A DNA stretch of 64,000 bases, from NCBI RefSeq assembly GCF_016650635.1, contig NZ_JAEKFI010000004.1:1622001-1686000 (forward strand), written 5' to 3'. The notes under the pieces are model-generated. The model saw only the letters and a program-made list of their open reading frames with translations, was not told the origin of the DNA and made no database searches. Positions 8,358-17,496 of this stretch are shown piece after piece (position 1 is the first letter of the stretch; each line of letters begins with the position of its first letter). This DNA is from Pseudomonas sp. TH43 (GTDB lineage Bacteria; Pseudomonadota; Gammaproteobacteria; Pseudomonadales; Pseudomonadaceae). The position numbers were made by a program, and so were the translations under genes.

Positions 8358-9737
8358 TTACAGTTTCTTGGCTTTCTCGATCGCTTCTTCGATGCCGCCA
8401 ACCATGTAGAACGCTTGTTCTGGCAGGTGGTCGTAGTCACCGTTGAGGATGCCTTTGAAGCCAGCAATGGTGTCTTTCAGGGAAACGTATTTACCCGAAG
8501 CACCGGTGAAGACTTCAGCCACGAAGAACGGCTGCGACAAGAAGCGCTGGATCTTACGAGCACGGTTTACCAACTGCTTGTCGGCTTCCGACAGCTCGTC
8601 CATACCCAGGATCGCGATGATGTCCTTCAGCTCTTTGTAACGTTGCAGAACGTACTGAACGCCGCGAGCGGTGTCGTAGTGGTCCTGGCCGATTACGTTC
8701 GGGTCCAGCTGGCGCGAAGTCGAATCCAGTGGATCTACCGCTGGGTAGATACCCAGGGAGGCGATGTCACGGGACAGAACGACAGTGGCGTCCAAGTGGG
8801 CGAAGGTGGTCGCTGGCGACGGGTCGGTCAAGTCATCCGCAGGTACGTATACCGCTTGGATCGAGGTGATCGAACCTTCTTTGGTCGAAGTGATACGTTC
8901 TTGCAGAACGCCCATCTCTTCAGCCAGAGTCGGCTGGTAACCTACTGCAGAAGGCATACGGCCCAGCAGTGCGGATACTTCAGTACCGGCCAGGGTGTAA
9001 CGATAGATGTTGTCGACGAACAGCAGAACGTCGTTACCTTCGTCACGGAACTTCTCGGCCATGGTCAGGCCGGTCAGTGCTACGCGCAGACGGTTACCCG
9101 GCGGCTCGTTCATCTGACCGTAAACCAGTGCCACTTTGTCCAGAACGTTGGAGTCCTTCATCTCGTGGTAGAAGTCGTTACCCTCACGGGTACGCTCGCC
9201 CACACCGGCGAACACGGAATAACCGCTGTGCTCGATGGCGATGTTACGGATCAGTTCCATCATGTTTACGGTTTTGCCTACACCGGCACCACCGAACAGA
9301 CCGACTTTACCGCCTTTGGCAAACGGGCAAACCAGGTCGATAACCTTGATGCCGGTTTCCAGCAGGTCGTTGCCGCCTGCCTGTTCAGCGAACGAAGGTG
9401 CTGGACGGTGAATGCCCCAGCGCTCTTCGGTGTCGATCGGGCCAGCTTCGTCGATCGGGTTACCGAGGACGTCCATGATCCGGCCCAGGGTCGCTTTACC
9501 GACCGGTACGGAAATGGCTGCGCCAGAATCGGTAACTTCCAGACCGCGCTTCAAGCCCTCGGTGGAACCCATCGCAATGGTACGAACCACGCCGTCGCCC
9601 AGCTGTTGCTGAACTTCCAGAGTGGTGCCGGCATCGCTTTTAACTTTCAAAGCGTTGTAGATGCTCGGTACGCTGTCGCGTGGAAATTCCACGTCGATAA
9701 CGGCGCCGATGATTTGAACGATACGTCCGCTACTCAT
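8358..9737 (-). CDS. atpD: F1Fo ATP synthase subunit beta
   Basis: The 459-residue catalytic subunit of F1 makes ATP from ADP and phosphate. It has the Walker A loop GGAGVGKT (about residues 148-155), the catalytic GERTREGND segment, the Walker B LLFVDNIYRYT, and the family signature PAVDPLDSTS. It sits between atpG and atpC in the standard order, and its length matches other gammaproteobacterial beta subunits. Confidence 0.99.
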   Translation of the reverse strand: MSSGRIVQIIGAVIDVEFPRDSVPSIYNALKVKSDAGTTLEVQQQLGDGVVRTIAMGSTEGLKRGLEVTDSGAAISVPVGKATLGRIMDVLGNPIDEAGPIDTEERWGIHRPAPSFAEQAGGNDLLETGIKVIDLVCPFAKGGKVGLFGGAGVGKTVNMMELIRNIAIEHSGYSVFAGVGERTREGNDFYHEMKDSNVLDKVALVYGQMNEPPGNRLRVALTGLTMAEKFRDEGNDVLLFVDNIYRYTLAGTEVSALLGRMPSAVGYQPTLAEEMGVLQERITSTKEGSITSIQAVYVPADDLTDPSPATTFAHLDATVVLSRDIASLGIYPAVDPLDSTSRQLDPNVIGQDHYDTARGVQYVLQRYKELKDIIAILGMDELSEADKQLVNRARKIQRFLSQPFFVAEVFTGASGKYVSLKDTIAGFKGILNGDYDHLPEQAFYMVGGIEEAIEKAKKL

Positions 9738-9764
9738 AGCTGGATCCTCTGAATATTTGAACCG

Positions 9765-10625
9765 TTAAACCGCGGCAGCGCCGCCGACGATTTCCGAGAT
9801 CTCTTGGGTGATCGCAGCCTGACGCGCCTTGTTGTAGATCAGCTGCAAATCGCTGATCAAATCACCGGCGTTGTCGGTAGCGTTCTTCATCGCGATCATC
9901 CGCGCAGCTTGTTCAGCCGCGTTGTTCTCGACCACCGCCTGGTAGACCTGCGACTCGACGTAACGGACCATCAAGCCGTCAAGCAGCTCTTTGGCATCCG
10001 GTTCGTAGAGATAGTCCCAGTGGTGCTTGAGATCCTGATCCGGGGTCGCCACCAATGGAATCAACTGCTCCACGGTAGGCTGTTGCGTCATGGTGTTGAT
10101 GAACTTGTTGGACACCACGGACAGGCGGTCAATACGGCCGTCCAGGTAGGCATCCAGCATCACCTTGACGCTGCCGATCAGATCATTGATCGACGGCTCT
10201 TCACCCAGGTGGCTGATAGCTGCAACGACGTTACCGCCGAAGTTACGGAAAAAGGCCGCACCCTTGCTACCAACGACACACAGATCAATCTCGACGCCGT
10301 TTTCGCGGTTTACCGCCATGTCCTTGACCAGGGCCTTGAACAGGTTGGTATTCAAGCCGCCGCACAAACCACGGTCACTGCTCACAACGACATAACCGAC
10401 ACGCTTGATAGCGCGGTCGATCATGAACGGATGGCGGTATTCCGGGTTGGCGTTGGCCAGATGCCCAATAACCTGGCGGATACGCTCCGCATAAGGACGG
10501 CTAGCAGCCATGCGCATTTGTGCCTTGCGCATTTTGCTGACCGCCACTTTTTCCATGGCGCTGGTAATCTTTTGCGTGCTTTTGATGCTCGCAATCTTAC
10601 TGCGAATCTCTTTTGCGCCTGCCAT
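9765..10625 (-). CDS. atpG: F1Fo ATP synthase subunit gamma
   Basis: The 286-residue gamma subunit is the rotating shaft of F1. Its two long helices form a coiled coil at the termini: MAGAKEIRSKIASIKSTQKI at the start, and MIAMKNATDNAGDLISDLQL and YNKARQAAITQEISEIVGGA at the end. Both ends are the most conserved parts of the family. It lies 50 bases after atpA and 27 bases before atpD in the operon. Confidence 0.98.
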   Translation of the reverse strand: MAGAKEIRSKIASIKSTQKITSAMEKVAVSKMRKAQMRMAASRPYAERIRQVIGHLANANPEYRHPFMIDRAIKRVGYVVVSSDRGLCGGLNTNLFKALVKDMAVNRENGVEIDLCVVGSKGAAFFRNFGGNVVAAISHLGEEPSINDLIGSVKVMLDAYLDGRIDRLSVVSNKFINTMTQQPTVEQLIPLVATPDQDLKHHWDYLYEPDAKELLDGLMVRYVESQVYQAVVENNAAEQAARMIAMKNATDNAGDLISDLQLIYNKARQAAITQEISEIVGGAAAV

Positions 10626-10675
10626 GTAACACCTATCAGGTTAGCAAGCGGGAGCCTCGCGGCTCCCGCTGCGGC

Positions 10676-12220
10676 TTACCAGGTTTGGGTGGCCTTGAAC
10701 TTCTCGATACCGGCTTTCATGCCAGCGTCGATTTCGTCATTGAAGTCACCTTTAACGTTGATCTTGGCCATCAAATCGGCGTGATCGCGGTTGAAGAAAG
10801 CAATCAGCGCTTGTTCGAAGCTGCCGATCTTGGCGATTTCAATGTCAGTCAGGAACCCACGCTCAGCGGCATACAGCGACAGCGCCATGTCAGCGATCGA
10901 CATTGGTGCGTATTGCTTCTGCTTCATCAGCTCGGTAACGCGCTGACCATGCTCAAGTTGCTTACGGGTCGCTTCGTCCAGGTCAGAAGCGAACTGGGCG
11001 AATGCCGCCAGTTCACGGTACTGAGCCAGAGCGGTACGGATACCACCGGAGAGCTTCTTGATGATCTTGGTCTGAGCGGCACCACCCACACGGGATACCG
11101 AAACACCGGCGTTCACTGCTGGGCGGATGCCCGAGTTGAACATGGCCGATTCCAGGAAGATCTGACCGTCAGTGATGGAAATCACGTTGGTCGGAACGAA
11201 CGCGGAAACGTCGCCAGCCTGGGTTTCGATGATCGGCAGTGCGGTCAGGGAACCGGTTTTGCCGGTCACTGCGCCGTTGGTGAACTTCTCTACGTACTCT
11301 TCCGAAACGCGGGATGCGCGCTCCAGCAGACGGGAGTGGAGATAGAACACGTCGCCTGGGTAAGCTTCACGGCCTGGTGGACGGCGCAGCAGCAGGGAAA
11401 TCTGGCGATAAGCCACTGCTTGCTTGGACAGATCGTCATAAACGATCAGCGCGTCTTCACCGCGGTCGCGGAAGAATTCACCCATGGTGCAACCGGAGTA
11501 CGGTGCCAGGAATTGCAGCGCAGGAGATTCCGAAGCACTGGCAGCCACGATGATCGTGTTGGCCAGGGCGCCGTTTTCTTCCAGCTTGCGAACCACGTTG
11601 GCGATGGTCGATTGCTTCTGACCGATTGCTACGTAGACGCAGAAAATGCCGCTGTCTTTCTGGTTGATGATCGCGTCGATCGCCAGAGCGGTTTTACCGA
11701 TCTGACGGTCACCGATGATCAGCTCACGCTGGCCACGGCCGACAGGGATCATGGCATCGACAGCCTTGTAGCCAGTCTGTACAGGCTGGTCTACCGACTT
11801 ACGCCAGATCACGCCTGGAGCAACTTTCTCGACCGCGTCGGTCTCGGTGTTGCCCAGTGGACCTTTGCCGTCAACAGGGTTACCCAGTGCGTCGACAACG
11901 CGACCCAGCAGTTCCTTACCAACAGGAACTTCGAGGATGCGGCCGGTGCACTTGGCGCTCATGCCTTCAGCCAGAGACTGGTAAGCACCCAAAACAACGG
12001 CACCTACGGAGTCTTGCTCCAGGTTGAGGGCCATACCGTAGACGCCGCCCGGAAACTCGATCATCTCGCCGTACATTACGTCGGCCAGACCGTGAATCCG
12101 CACGATGCCGTCAGATACGCTGACGACAGTGCCTTCGTTACGGGCTTGGGAGGTCACATCGAGTTTGTCGATGCGGCCCTTGATAATTTCACTTATTTCG
12201 GAAGGATTGAGTTGCTGCAT
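10676..12220 (-). CDS. atpA: F1Fo ATP synthase subunit alpha
   Basis: The 514-residue non-catalytic nucleotide-binding subunit of the F1 hexamer. It begins MQQLNPSEISEIIKGRIDKL (the N-terminal helix that contacts delta). It carries the Walker A loop GDRQIGKT (about residues 170-177) and the family signature PAVNAGVSVSRVGGAAQ. Its length matches the E. coli protein within one residue. It follows atpH by 21 bases. Confidence 0.99.
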   Translation of the reverse strand: MQQLNPSEISEIIKGRIDKLDVTSQARNEGTVVSVSDGIVRIHGLADVMYGEMIEFPGGVYGMALNLEQDSVGAVVLGAYQSLAEGMSAKCTGRILEVPVGKELLGRVVDALGNPVDGKGPLGNTETDAVEKVAPGVIWRKSVDQPVQTGYKAVDAMIPVGRGQRELIIGDRQIGKTALAIDAIINQKDSGIFCVYVAIGQKQSTIANVVRKLEENGALANTIIVAASASESPALQFLAPYSGCTMGEFFRDRGEDALIVYDDLSKQAVAYRQISLLLRRPPGREAYPGDVFYLHSRLLERASRVSEEYVEKFTNGAVTGKTGSLTALPIIETQAGDVSAFVPTNVISITDGQIFLESAMFNSGIRPAVNAGVSVSRVGGAAQTKIIKKLSGGIRTALAQYRELAAFAQFASDLDEATRKQLEHGQRVTELMKQKQYAPMSIADMALSLYAAERGFLTDIEIAKIGSFEQALIAFFNRDHADLMAKINVKGDFNDEIDAGMKAGIEKFKATQTW

Positions 12221-12241
12221 TGCTCTGCTGCCCCTTCAAAC

Positions 12242-12778
12242 TCAAGATTTCAATGCTTCGGCAAGTTTCGCGATTTTGCCGCGAATCGAGCCATCGATAA
12301 CCAGGTCGCCGGCGCGGATGACAACGCCCCCAATAAGGGATTTGTCTTCCTCGACTTGCAGGCGCACTTCCCGGTTGAGTCGTGCACTGAGAACCTTGGC
12401 GAGTTTGTCTTGCTGTTCTTGGTTCAATGCAAAAGCACTGGTCACTTCAACGTCTACCGATTTCTCTTGCTCGGCCTTGTACAGGTCGAAAAGAGCGGCA
12501 ATCTCCGGCAGAAGCGGGAGACGGTCGTTTTCGGCAACGACGTTGATGAAGTTCTGTGCCTTCACATCAAACTTGTCGCCGCACACGTCAATAAACGTGG
12601 CGGCCTTTTCTGCGCTCGTCAGTCGCGGGGCCTTGAGCACGCGCTGCATGGTGTCGTCTTGCGACACCGCTGCTGCCAGGCCGAGCATGGCTGACCAATT
12701 GGCCAGTTGCTGGTGGGCCTGAGCGTGCTCGAAGGCCGCCTTAGCGTAAGGTCGGGCCAACGTGGTCAGTTCTGCCAT
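12242..12778 (-). CDS. atpH: F1Fo ATP synthase subunit delta
   Basis: The 178-residue delta subunit links the peripheral stalk to the top of F1. The N-terminal helical domain (LARPYAKAAFEHAQ) and the C-terminal family signature (LIGGVVIRAGDLVIDGSIRG KI) are both present. The gene lies 12 bases after atpF, so translational coupling is likely. Confidence 0.98.
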   Translation of the reverse strand: MAELTTLARPYAKAAFEHAQAHQQLANWSAMLGLAAAVSQDDTMQRVLKAPRLTSAEKAATFIDVCGDKFDVKAQNFINVVAENDRLPLLPEIAALFDLYKAEQEKSVDVEVTSAFALNQEQQDKLAKVLSARLNREVRLQVEEDKSLIGGVVIRAGDLVIDGSIRGKIAKLAEALKS

Positions 12779-12790
12779 GATCGCCCTCGC

Positions 12791-13261
12791 TTAGATTTCA
12801 GTAGCCAGTTTGTTTACCAGCTCTGCGTGCGCGTTTTGATCGATTGTGGCACCCAGGATCTTCTCGGCGCCGCCGACAGCCAGCATGCCCACTTGGGCGC
12901 GCAGCTTGTCTTTGACACTGTTCAGTTCCTGTTCGATCTCGGCTTGAGCCTGAACCTTCACACGGTCAGCGTCGATACGGGCTTTTTCAACAGCCTCTTC
13001 AACGATCTGGTTACCGCGTTTCTTGGCTTGCTCGATGATTTCAGCTGCCTGAGCTTTCGCTTCGCGCAGTTGCTGACCCGCTTTTTCTTGGGCCAACTCC
13101 AGGTCGCGAGCTGCTCGGCTGGCAGCGTCCAGACCATCAGCGATCTTCTTTTGACGTTCGTGCAGGGCAGTGATGACCGGAGGCCATACATACTTCATGC
13201 AGAACAGTACAAAAATCAGGAACGCAACGGACTGGCCAATCAGGGTCGCATTAATGTTCAC
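12791..13261 (-). CDS. atpF: F1Fo ATP synthase subunit b
   Basis: The 156-residue peripheral-stalk subunit. One N-terminal membrane helix (ATLIGQSVAFLIFVLFCMKY, residues ~5-24) anchors it. The rest is a long charged helix rich in Ala, Lys and Glu that dimerises as a right-handed coiled coil (residues ~30-140). The length equals the E. coli subunit. It lies 59 bases after atpE. Confidence 0.98.
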   Translation of the reverse strand: MNINATLIGQSVAFLIFVLFCMKYVWPPVITALHERQKKIADGLDAASRAARDLELAQEKAGQQLREAKAQAAEIIEQAKKRGNQIVEEAVEKARIDADRVKVQAQAEIEQELNSVKDKLRAQVGMLAVGGAEKILGATIDQNAHAELVNKLATEI

Positions 13262-13320
13262 GCCAACACCTCGCAGTTACGTTGTCCATCACATCAAATT
13301 ACTCGGAAGAATCCGGGTAA

Positions 13321-13578
13321 TTAGCCAGCGATCTGACCAACGAACGGGTTCGCAAAGGTGAAGAACAGAGCGATACCAACACCGATCATGGTTACGGCGT
13401 CGAGCAGACCGGCAACGATGAACATTTTAACTTGCAGCATTGGAACCATTTCTGGCTGACGCGCTGCGCCTTCCAGGAACTTGCCGCCCAGCAGGCCGAA
13501 ACCAATTGCGGTACCCAGTGCGCCCAGGCCGATCAACAGTGCAACAGCGATAGCGGTTAGACCAACTACAGTTTCCAT
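13321..13578 (-). CDS. atpE: F1Fo ATP synthase subunit c
   Basis: The 85-residue c subunit forms the proton-carrying rotor ring in the inner membrane. Two hydrophobic helices (residues ~5-30 and ~52-78) flank the polar loop ARQPEM. The essential carboxylate is Asp60 in AGLLDAVTM. The Na+-binding residues of sodium-type c subunits are not apparent, so this is a proton-type ring. About ten copies are needed per complex. The 133-base leader between atpB and atpE contains two stem-loops that may help to raise its expression. Confidence 0.98.
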
Positions 13579-13665
13579 CTTTCCTCCCGACTTTTACGTC
13601 GTATGGTTTAGGTTTTTTAGATTAAAGCGGTAAAACAAATCGTTTCAGGTGCCCTGTGAAGAGCC

Positions 13666-13712
13666 CCTTCCCGTTTGACCGGGAAGGACATCAGACTAGT
13701 CGAGACTGGTCT
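13666..13712 (-). promoter_or_regulatory. two intercistronic stem-loops between atpB and atpE
   Basis: CCTTCCCG and CGGGAAGG (13666-13687) form an 8-bp stem with a 6-base loop. Directly beside it, AGACTAGTC and GACTGGTCT (13693-13712) form an imperfect stem that touches the atpB stop codon. No T-run follows, so these are not rho-independent terminators. They may act in mRNA processing or stability ahead of atpE. Confidence 0.55.
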
Positions 13713-14581
13713 TAATGGTTTTCTTCGTGCGCCATCGACAGGTAAACGATGGTCAGCATCATGAAGATGAACGCCTGCAGGGTGATGATCAGGATGTGGA
13801 ACACAGCCCAAGCCCACTGCAGAACAACGCCCAGGCCGCTCAGCCAGAGCAGACCGCTGCCGAACATCACAGCGATCAGAATGAACACCAGCTCACCGGC
13901 ATACATGTTGCCGAACAGACGCAGAGCCAGAGAGATCGGTTTAGCGATCAGGGTCACGAATTCCAGCAGGAAGTTCACCGGGATCAGCAGGGCTTGAACG
14001 AAGACGTTCTTGCTGCCGAACGGGTGCAGGGTCAGTTCGCCGATGAAGCCGCCGATGCCCTTGACCTTGATGCTGTAGAAAATGATCAGTGCGAAAACCG
14101 AGAGCGCCATACCCAGCGTCGCGTTCGGGTCGGTAGTCGACACGGCACGGAACGGGATGTGGTGGTCGCCGGAGATCAGGATGGCCAGTTGAGGAATCCA
14201 GTCGACCGGTACCAGGTCGACGGCGTTCATCAGGAACACCCAGACGAAGATGGTCAGTGCCAGCGGTGCAATCACCGGGCTACGGCCATGGAAGCTGTCT
14301 TTCACGCTGCCATCGACGAATTCGACCAATACTTCAACGAAGTTCTGCAAAGCACCCGGCTGACCCGAAGTCGCTTTCTTTGCCGCCATGCGGAAAAGAA
14401 GTACGAAGATCAGACCCAACGCGACCGACCAGCCGAGAGTATCGACGTGGAAAGCCCAGAAGCCCATTTCTTTGGCTTCTGCTGCGGTATGGGCAAAGCC
14501 CCAGCCGCCGTTAGGTAGCTGACCGAAGGTCAGGTTCTGCAAGTGGTGCTGGATATAGCCCGAAGCGGTTGTTTCTGCCAT
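13712..14581 (-). CDS. atpB: F1Fo ATP synthase subunit a
   Basis: The 289-residue membrane subunit that provides the proton half-channels against the c ring. Several hydrophobic helices are visible (VALGLIFVLLFRMA, LTIFVWVFLMNAVDLVPVDW, FILIAVMFGSGLLW). The essential arginine lies in the conserved helix KPISLALRLFGNMYAGEL. The protein ends in MAHEENH. It is the first structural Fo gene, 16 bases after the atpI stop. Confidence 0.98.
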   Translation of the reverse strand: MAETTASGYIQHHLQNLTFGQLPNGGWGFAHTAAEAKEMGFWAFHVDTLGWSVALGLIFVLLFRMAAKKATSGQPGALQNFVEVLVEFVDGSVKDSFHGRSPVIAPLALTIFVWVFLMNAVDLVPVDWIPQLAILISGDHHIPFRAVSTTDPNATLGMALSVFALIIFYSIKVKGIGGFIGELTLHPFGSKNVFVQALLIPVNFLLEFVTLIAKPISLALRLFGNMYAGELVFILIAVMFGSGLLWLSGLGVVLQWAWAVFHILIITLQAFIFMMLTIVYLSMAHEENH

Positions 14582-14597
14582 GGTTGCCTCAAACGCC

Positions 14598-15005
14598 CTA
14601 AGGTCTCGAAAGTCTTGTTCTCATCAGCAGGGGAGCGAACCAGCTGACCGACTGAGTCAGCACGAACACGCCGAATACAGCTATCGGCGCCAGTGGCTTC
14701 ACACCTGCAAACACCAGCGCAAAAAGCACTGCTGTCAAAATCAGTTTGCCTGCCTCGCCGGCATAAAAAGACCGGACGATGGACTGGGCTGCTCGGGCGC
14801 CGGAAAACCGAAATGCCTTATGAGCGAAATAAACATTGGGCAGCAAGGCTATCAGGCCTCCGCAAAGTCCCGAGTATCCGGCAACGACTCCATGCCATTG
14901 CCAGAGCGCCAAAGCGGCAATGAACAAAATGACAAATTGAGCCAATAACACCGGAAAAACCGCCAGGCGATGGAACGGCAGGCGGTTTGGCTTGCGGGTT
15001 TCCAT
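14598..15005 (-). CDS. atpI: ATP synthase assembly/accessory protein I
   Basis: A small membrane protein of 135 residues at the head of the atp operon. It has four predicted membrane helices (LLAQFVILFIAALALWQW, GLCGGLIALLPNVYFAHKAF, KLILTAVLFALVFAGV, IAVFGVFVLTQSVSWFAPLL). AtpI proteins assist c-ring assembly and are not part of the finished enzyme. The ATG at 15005 is preferred over the in-frame GTG one codon upstream because GGAGAG then lies 8 bases away. The operon promoter is about 70 bases upstream. Confidence 0.92.
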   Translation of the reverse strand: METRKPNRLPFHRLAVFPVLLAQFVILFIAALALWQWHGVVAGYSGLCGGLIALLPNVYFAHKAFRFSGARAAQSIVRSFYAGEAGKLILTAVLFALVFAGVKPLAPIAVFGVFVLTQSVSWFAPLLMRTRLSRP

Positions 15006-15079
15006 CACTATTGCTCTCCAATGGTCGGCTGCCAGAATTCAATAACTTGGCATAATTTGTGCCGACAAAATGCGCGCAG

Positions 15080-15108
15080 AGTATAGGGGCGGTTCTGCCC
15101 CTATTCAA
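15080..15108 (-). promoter_or_regulatory. sigma70 promoter of the atpIBEFHAGDC operon
   Basis: Read leftward there is a -35 TTGAAT (15108-15103), a 17-base spacer and a -10 TATACT (15085-15080). The spacer holds an inverted repeat, AGGGGC and GCCCCT around six bases, which overlaps the core promoter. The position between the parB stop (15154) and atpI fits an operon promoter. Transcription would begin near 15073. Confidence 0.75.
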
Positions 15109-15153
15109 CTGTCAGGTAGTGATTTCCGACTGCGCGCTACATGAGGAAATGTT

Positions 15154-16026
15154 TCAGCGGATGTGCGCGAGCACACCTTGAAGCTCATCGAGAGAGTTGT
15201 AACCGATCACCAACTGCCCCTTTCCCTTCTTGCCGTGGCGAATCTGCACCGCAGAGCCTAGGCGCTCGGCCAGACGCTGTTCGAGACGGGCGATATCCGG
15301 GTCCGGTTTGGTCGCTTCCACAGGCTCCGGTTTGCCACTCAACCACTGGCGAACCAATGCTTCAGTTTGGCGCACGGTCAGGCCGCGTGCGACAACATGT
15401 CGCGCCCCTTCCACCTGCTGATTGTCCGGCAAACCCAGCAAAGCACGGGCATGACCCATTTCCAGATCGCCATGCGACAGCATGGTCTTGATGACTTCCG
15501 GCAGCGCAATCAGACGCAACAGGTTGGCCACGGTGACGCGGGACTTACCCACAGCCTCGGCAACTTGTTGCTGAGTCAGCTGGAATTCCTGCTGCAAACG
15601 TTGCAGGGCGACCGCTTCCTCAATCGGATTGAGATCTTCGCGCTGGATGTTCTCGATCAGCGCAATGGCGATCGCGGTTTCATCCGGTACGTCGCGCACC
15701 ATTGCCGGGATGGTTTCCTGCCCGGCTTGCTGGCTTGCGCGCCAGCGGCGTTCACCGGCGATGATTTCAAAGCGACCACCACCAATCGGGCGAACCACGA
15801 TTGGCTGCATCACGCCTTGTGCCTTGATCGACAGCGCCAACTCTTCCAGCGCCTGCGGATCCATGTCCCGGCGCGGCTGGTATTTGCCGCGCTGGAGCAG
15901 ATCCAGCGGCAGATGCTGCAATTCACGGGTGTCAGCTTGCGCGGCTTGTTCTTCCAGCGCGCTGACGGTCGGACCACTCAGCAGTGCATCCAGTCCACGT
16001 CCGAGACCTCGTTTCTTGACGGCCAT
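15154..16026 (-). CDS. parB: chromosome-partitioning protein ParB
   Basis: The 290-residue ParB binds parS near the origin, spreads, and loads condensin. The N-terminal ParB/Srx CTPase domain (residues ~35-130) carries LQRGKYQPRRDMD and the nucleotide motif AGERRWRASQ. The helix-turn-helix follows (LTQQQVAEAVGKSRVTVANLLRL), then the C-terminal dimerisation segment. It lies 9 bases after parA, on the same strand. A perfect parS site is present in recF about 16 kb away. Confidence 0.97.
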   Translation of the reverse strand: MAVKKRGLGRGLDALLSGPTVSALEEQAAQADTRELQHLPLDLLQRGKYQPRRDMDPQALEELALSIKAQGVMQPIVVRPIGGGRFEIIAGERRWRASQQAGQETIPAMVRDVPDETAIAIALIENIQREDLNPIEEAVALQRLQQEFQLTQQQVAEAVGKSRVTVANLLRLIALPEVIKTMLSHGDLEMGHARALLGLPDNQQVEGARHVVARGLTVRQTEALVRQWLSGKPEPVEATKPDPDIARLEQRLAERLGSAVQIRHGKKGKGQLVIGYNSLDELQGVLAHIR

Positions 16027-16035
16027 GGGGATTCC

Positions 16036-16833
16036 TTAAGTTGCCTGAGCGGCGGCGATGCGTGAATTTTTGCGCTGACGGCGAACCATCTCGCCCGCCA
16101 GAGCCAGGTAGGCCAGCGCGCCACGCGATTGCTTGTCGTAGGCCAGTGCCGGCATGCCGTAGCTCGGCGCTTCGGCCAGGCGGATGTTGCGCGGGATCAC
16201 CGTGTCGTACAGCTGCTCGCCGAAGTGTTCCTTGAGCTGCGCCGAAACATCGTTCATCAGGCTCAGGCGCGGGTCGTACATGGTCCGCAACAGACCTTCG
16301 ACCTTCAGGTTCGGGTTCAGCAGTTCAGCGATGCGCTTGATGTTATCCACAAGGTCGCTCAAACCTTCGAGCGCAAAGTATTCGCACTGCATGGGGATAA
16401 TCACCCCGTCAGCGGCAACCAGTGCGTTCAACGTGAGCATCGACAGCGACGGCGGGCAGTCGATCAAAATGTAATCGTAATTTTCGCGGATCGGCGCCAG
16501 CGCGCTGCGCAGACGGCTTTCCTTCATCTGCATTTCCAGCAAAACCACTTCGGCGGCGGTCAGGTCGCGGTTGGCCGGCAGCAGTTGATAACCACCGTGC
16601 TCGGAGTAGTGCATGGCCTGAGCCAGATCGCATTCGCCGATCAGCAGGTCGTAGACCGAGTTTTCCAGACCGTGTTTATCCACACCGCTACCCATGGTGG
16701 CGTTGCCCTGTGGATCGAGATCGATCAACAGCACCCGGCGCTTGGTCGCGACCAGGGATGCTGCGAGGTTGATGCAGGTGGTGGTCTTGCCCACACCACC
16801 CTTTTGGTTCGCTATCGCGAATACCTTAGCCAT
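16036..16833 (-). CDS. parA: chromosome-partitioning ATPase ParA (Soj)
   Basis: The 265-residue ParA-type ATPase moves the ParB-parS complex over the nucleoid. The start at 16833 is chosen to give MAKVFAIANQKGGVGKTT, with the deviant Walker A KGGVGKTT at residues 11-18. An upstream in-frame ATG adds only six non-conserved residues. Walker A' (LLIDLDPQGNAT) and Walker B (YILIDCPPSL) are present. The gene sits 18 bases after rsmG and 9 bases before parB. Two perfect DnaA 9-mers lie in the coding sequence (16343 and 16676). Confidence 0.97.
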   Translation of the reverse strand: MAKVFAIANQKGGVGKTTTCINLAASLVATKRRVLLIDLDPQGNATMGSGVDKHGLENSVYDLLIGECDLAQAMHYSEHGGYQLLPANRDLTAAEVVLLEMQMKESRLRSALAPIRENYDYILIDCPPSLSMLTLNALVAADGVIIPMQCEYFALEGLSDLVDNIKRIAELLNPNLKVEGLLRTMYDPRLSLMNDVSAQLKEHFGEQLYDTVIPRNIRLAEAPSYGMPALAYDKQSRGALAYLALAGEMVRRQRKNSRIAAAQAT

Positions 16834-16851
16834 TCTTGCTTGTGTTCCCAA

Positions 16852-17496
16852 TCATGCCGTGCGGCGCAGTATCAGCAGATGGCGTTGGCCTTGGCAACCG
16901 GGTACGGCCAAGGCGTGTTCGCTATCGAGTTTGAAGTCTGCCGGCAATGCTACCAGCTCATCGGCCGGATGAACGCCCTTCATTGCCAGCCAGCGCGTAT
17001 CGGCATCGCCGAGGTGGCGAGTCCAGTTGGTGAAGTTTTCCATGCTGCTGAACGCCCGGGAAATGATCCCGTTGAATGGCTGTGCAGGCTGAAACGCTTC
17101 GACGCGGCTGTGGATAACTTGCAGGTTATCCAGTTTGAGTTCGAGTTTGACCTGGGTCAGGAAGCGGGTTTTCTTGCCGTTGCTGTCCAGACAGGTCACT
17201 TGCGAGTCCGGATACAGGATCGCCAACGGAATCCCTGGCATACCGCCACCGCTGCCGACGTCGAGCCAGCGGCCGTTTTCGATGAACGACATCACGCTCA
17301 GACTATCGAGCAGATGCCGCGAGACCATTTCGTCCGGATCGCGCACAGCCGTGAGGTTGTAGGCCTGGTTCCATTTGATCAACAGGGCCAGATAACCCAG
17401 CAGCAATTCGTGCTGGGTTTCAGTGAGATTGACACCGAGCTCGCGGGCTCCTGTGGATAACTCTTCGGCGTGTTGCGAAGTGACCTTAGAACTCAA
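16852..17496 (-). CDS. rsmG: 16S rRNA m7G527 methyltransferase
   Basis: The 214-residue SAM-dependent methyltransferase modifies G527 in 16S rRNA. The SAM-binding motif I is WLDVGSGGGMPGIPLAI, followed by YPDSQVTCLDSNGKKTRFL. The start codon overlaps the mnmG stop by four bases (ATGA), so it is translationally coupled to mnmG, the classical gidA-gidB pair. Two perfect DnaA 9-mers fall inside the gene (17109 and 17452). Confidence 0.97.
   Translation of the reverse strand: MSSKVTSQHAEELSTGARELGVNLTETQHELLLGYLALLIKWNQAYNLTAVRDPDEMVSRHLLDSLSVMSFIENGRWLDVGSGGGMPGIPLAILYPDSQVTCLDSNGKKTRFLTQVKLELKLDNLQVIHSRVEAFQPAQPFNGIISRAFSSMENFTNWTRHLGDADTRWLAMKGVHPADELVALPADFKLDSEHALAVPGCQGQRHLLILRRTA

Noticed and set aside
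10613..12694. A 693-codon open frame antisense to atpA and atpH
   Set aside because: It mirrors highly conserved genes in GC-rich DNA, has no recognisable domain, and the codon pattern follows the sense genes.
16834..16851. A longer N-terminus for ParA starting at 16851
   Set aside because: The six extra residues are not part of the family. MAKVFAIANQKGG is the usual start.
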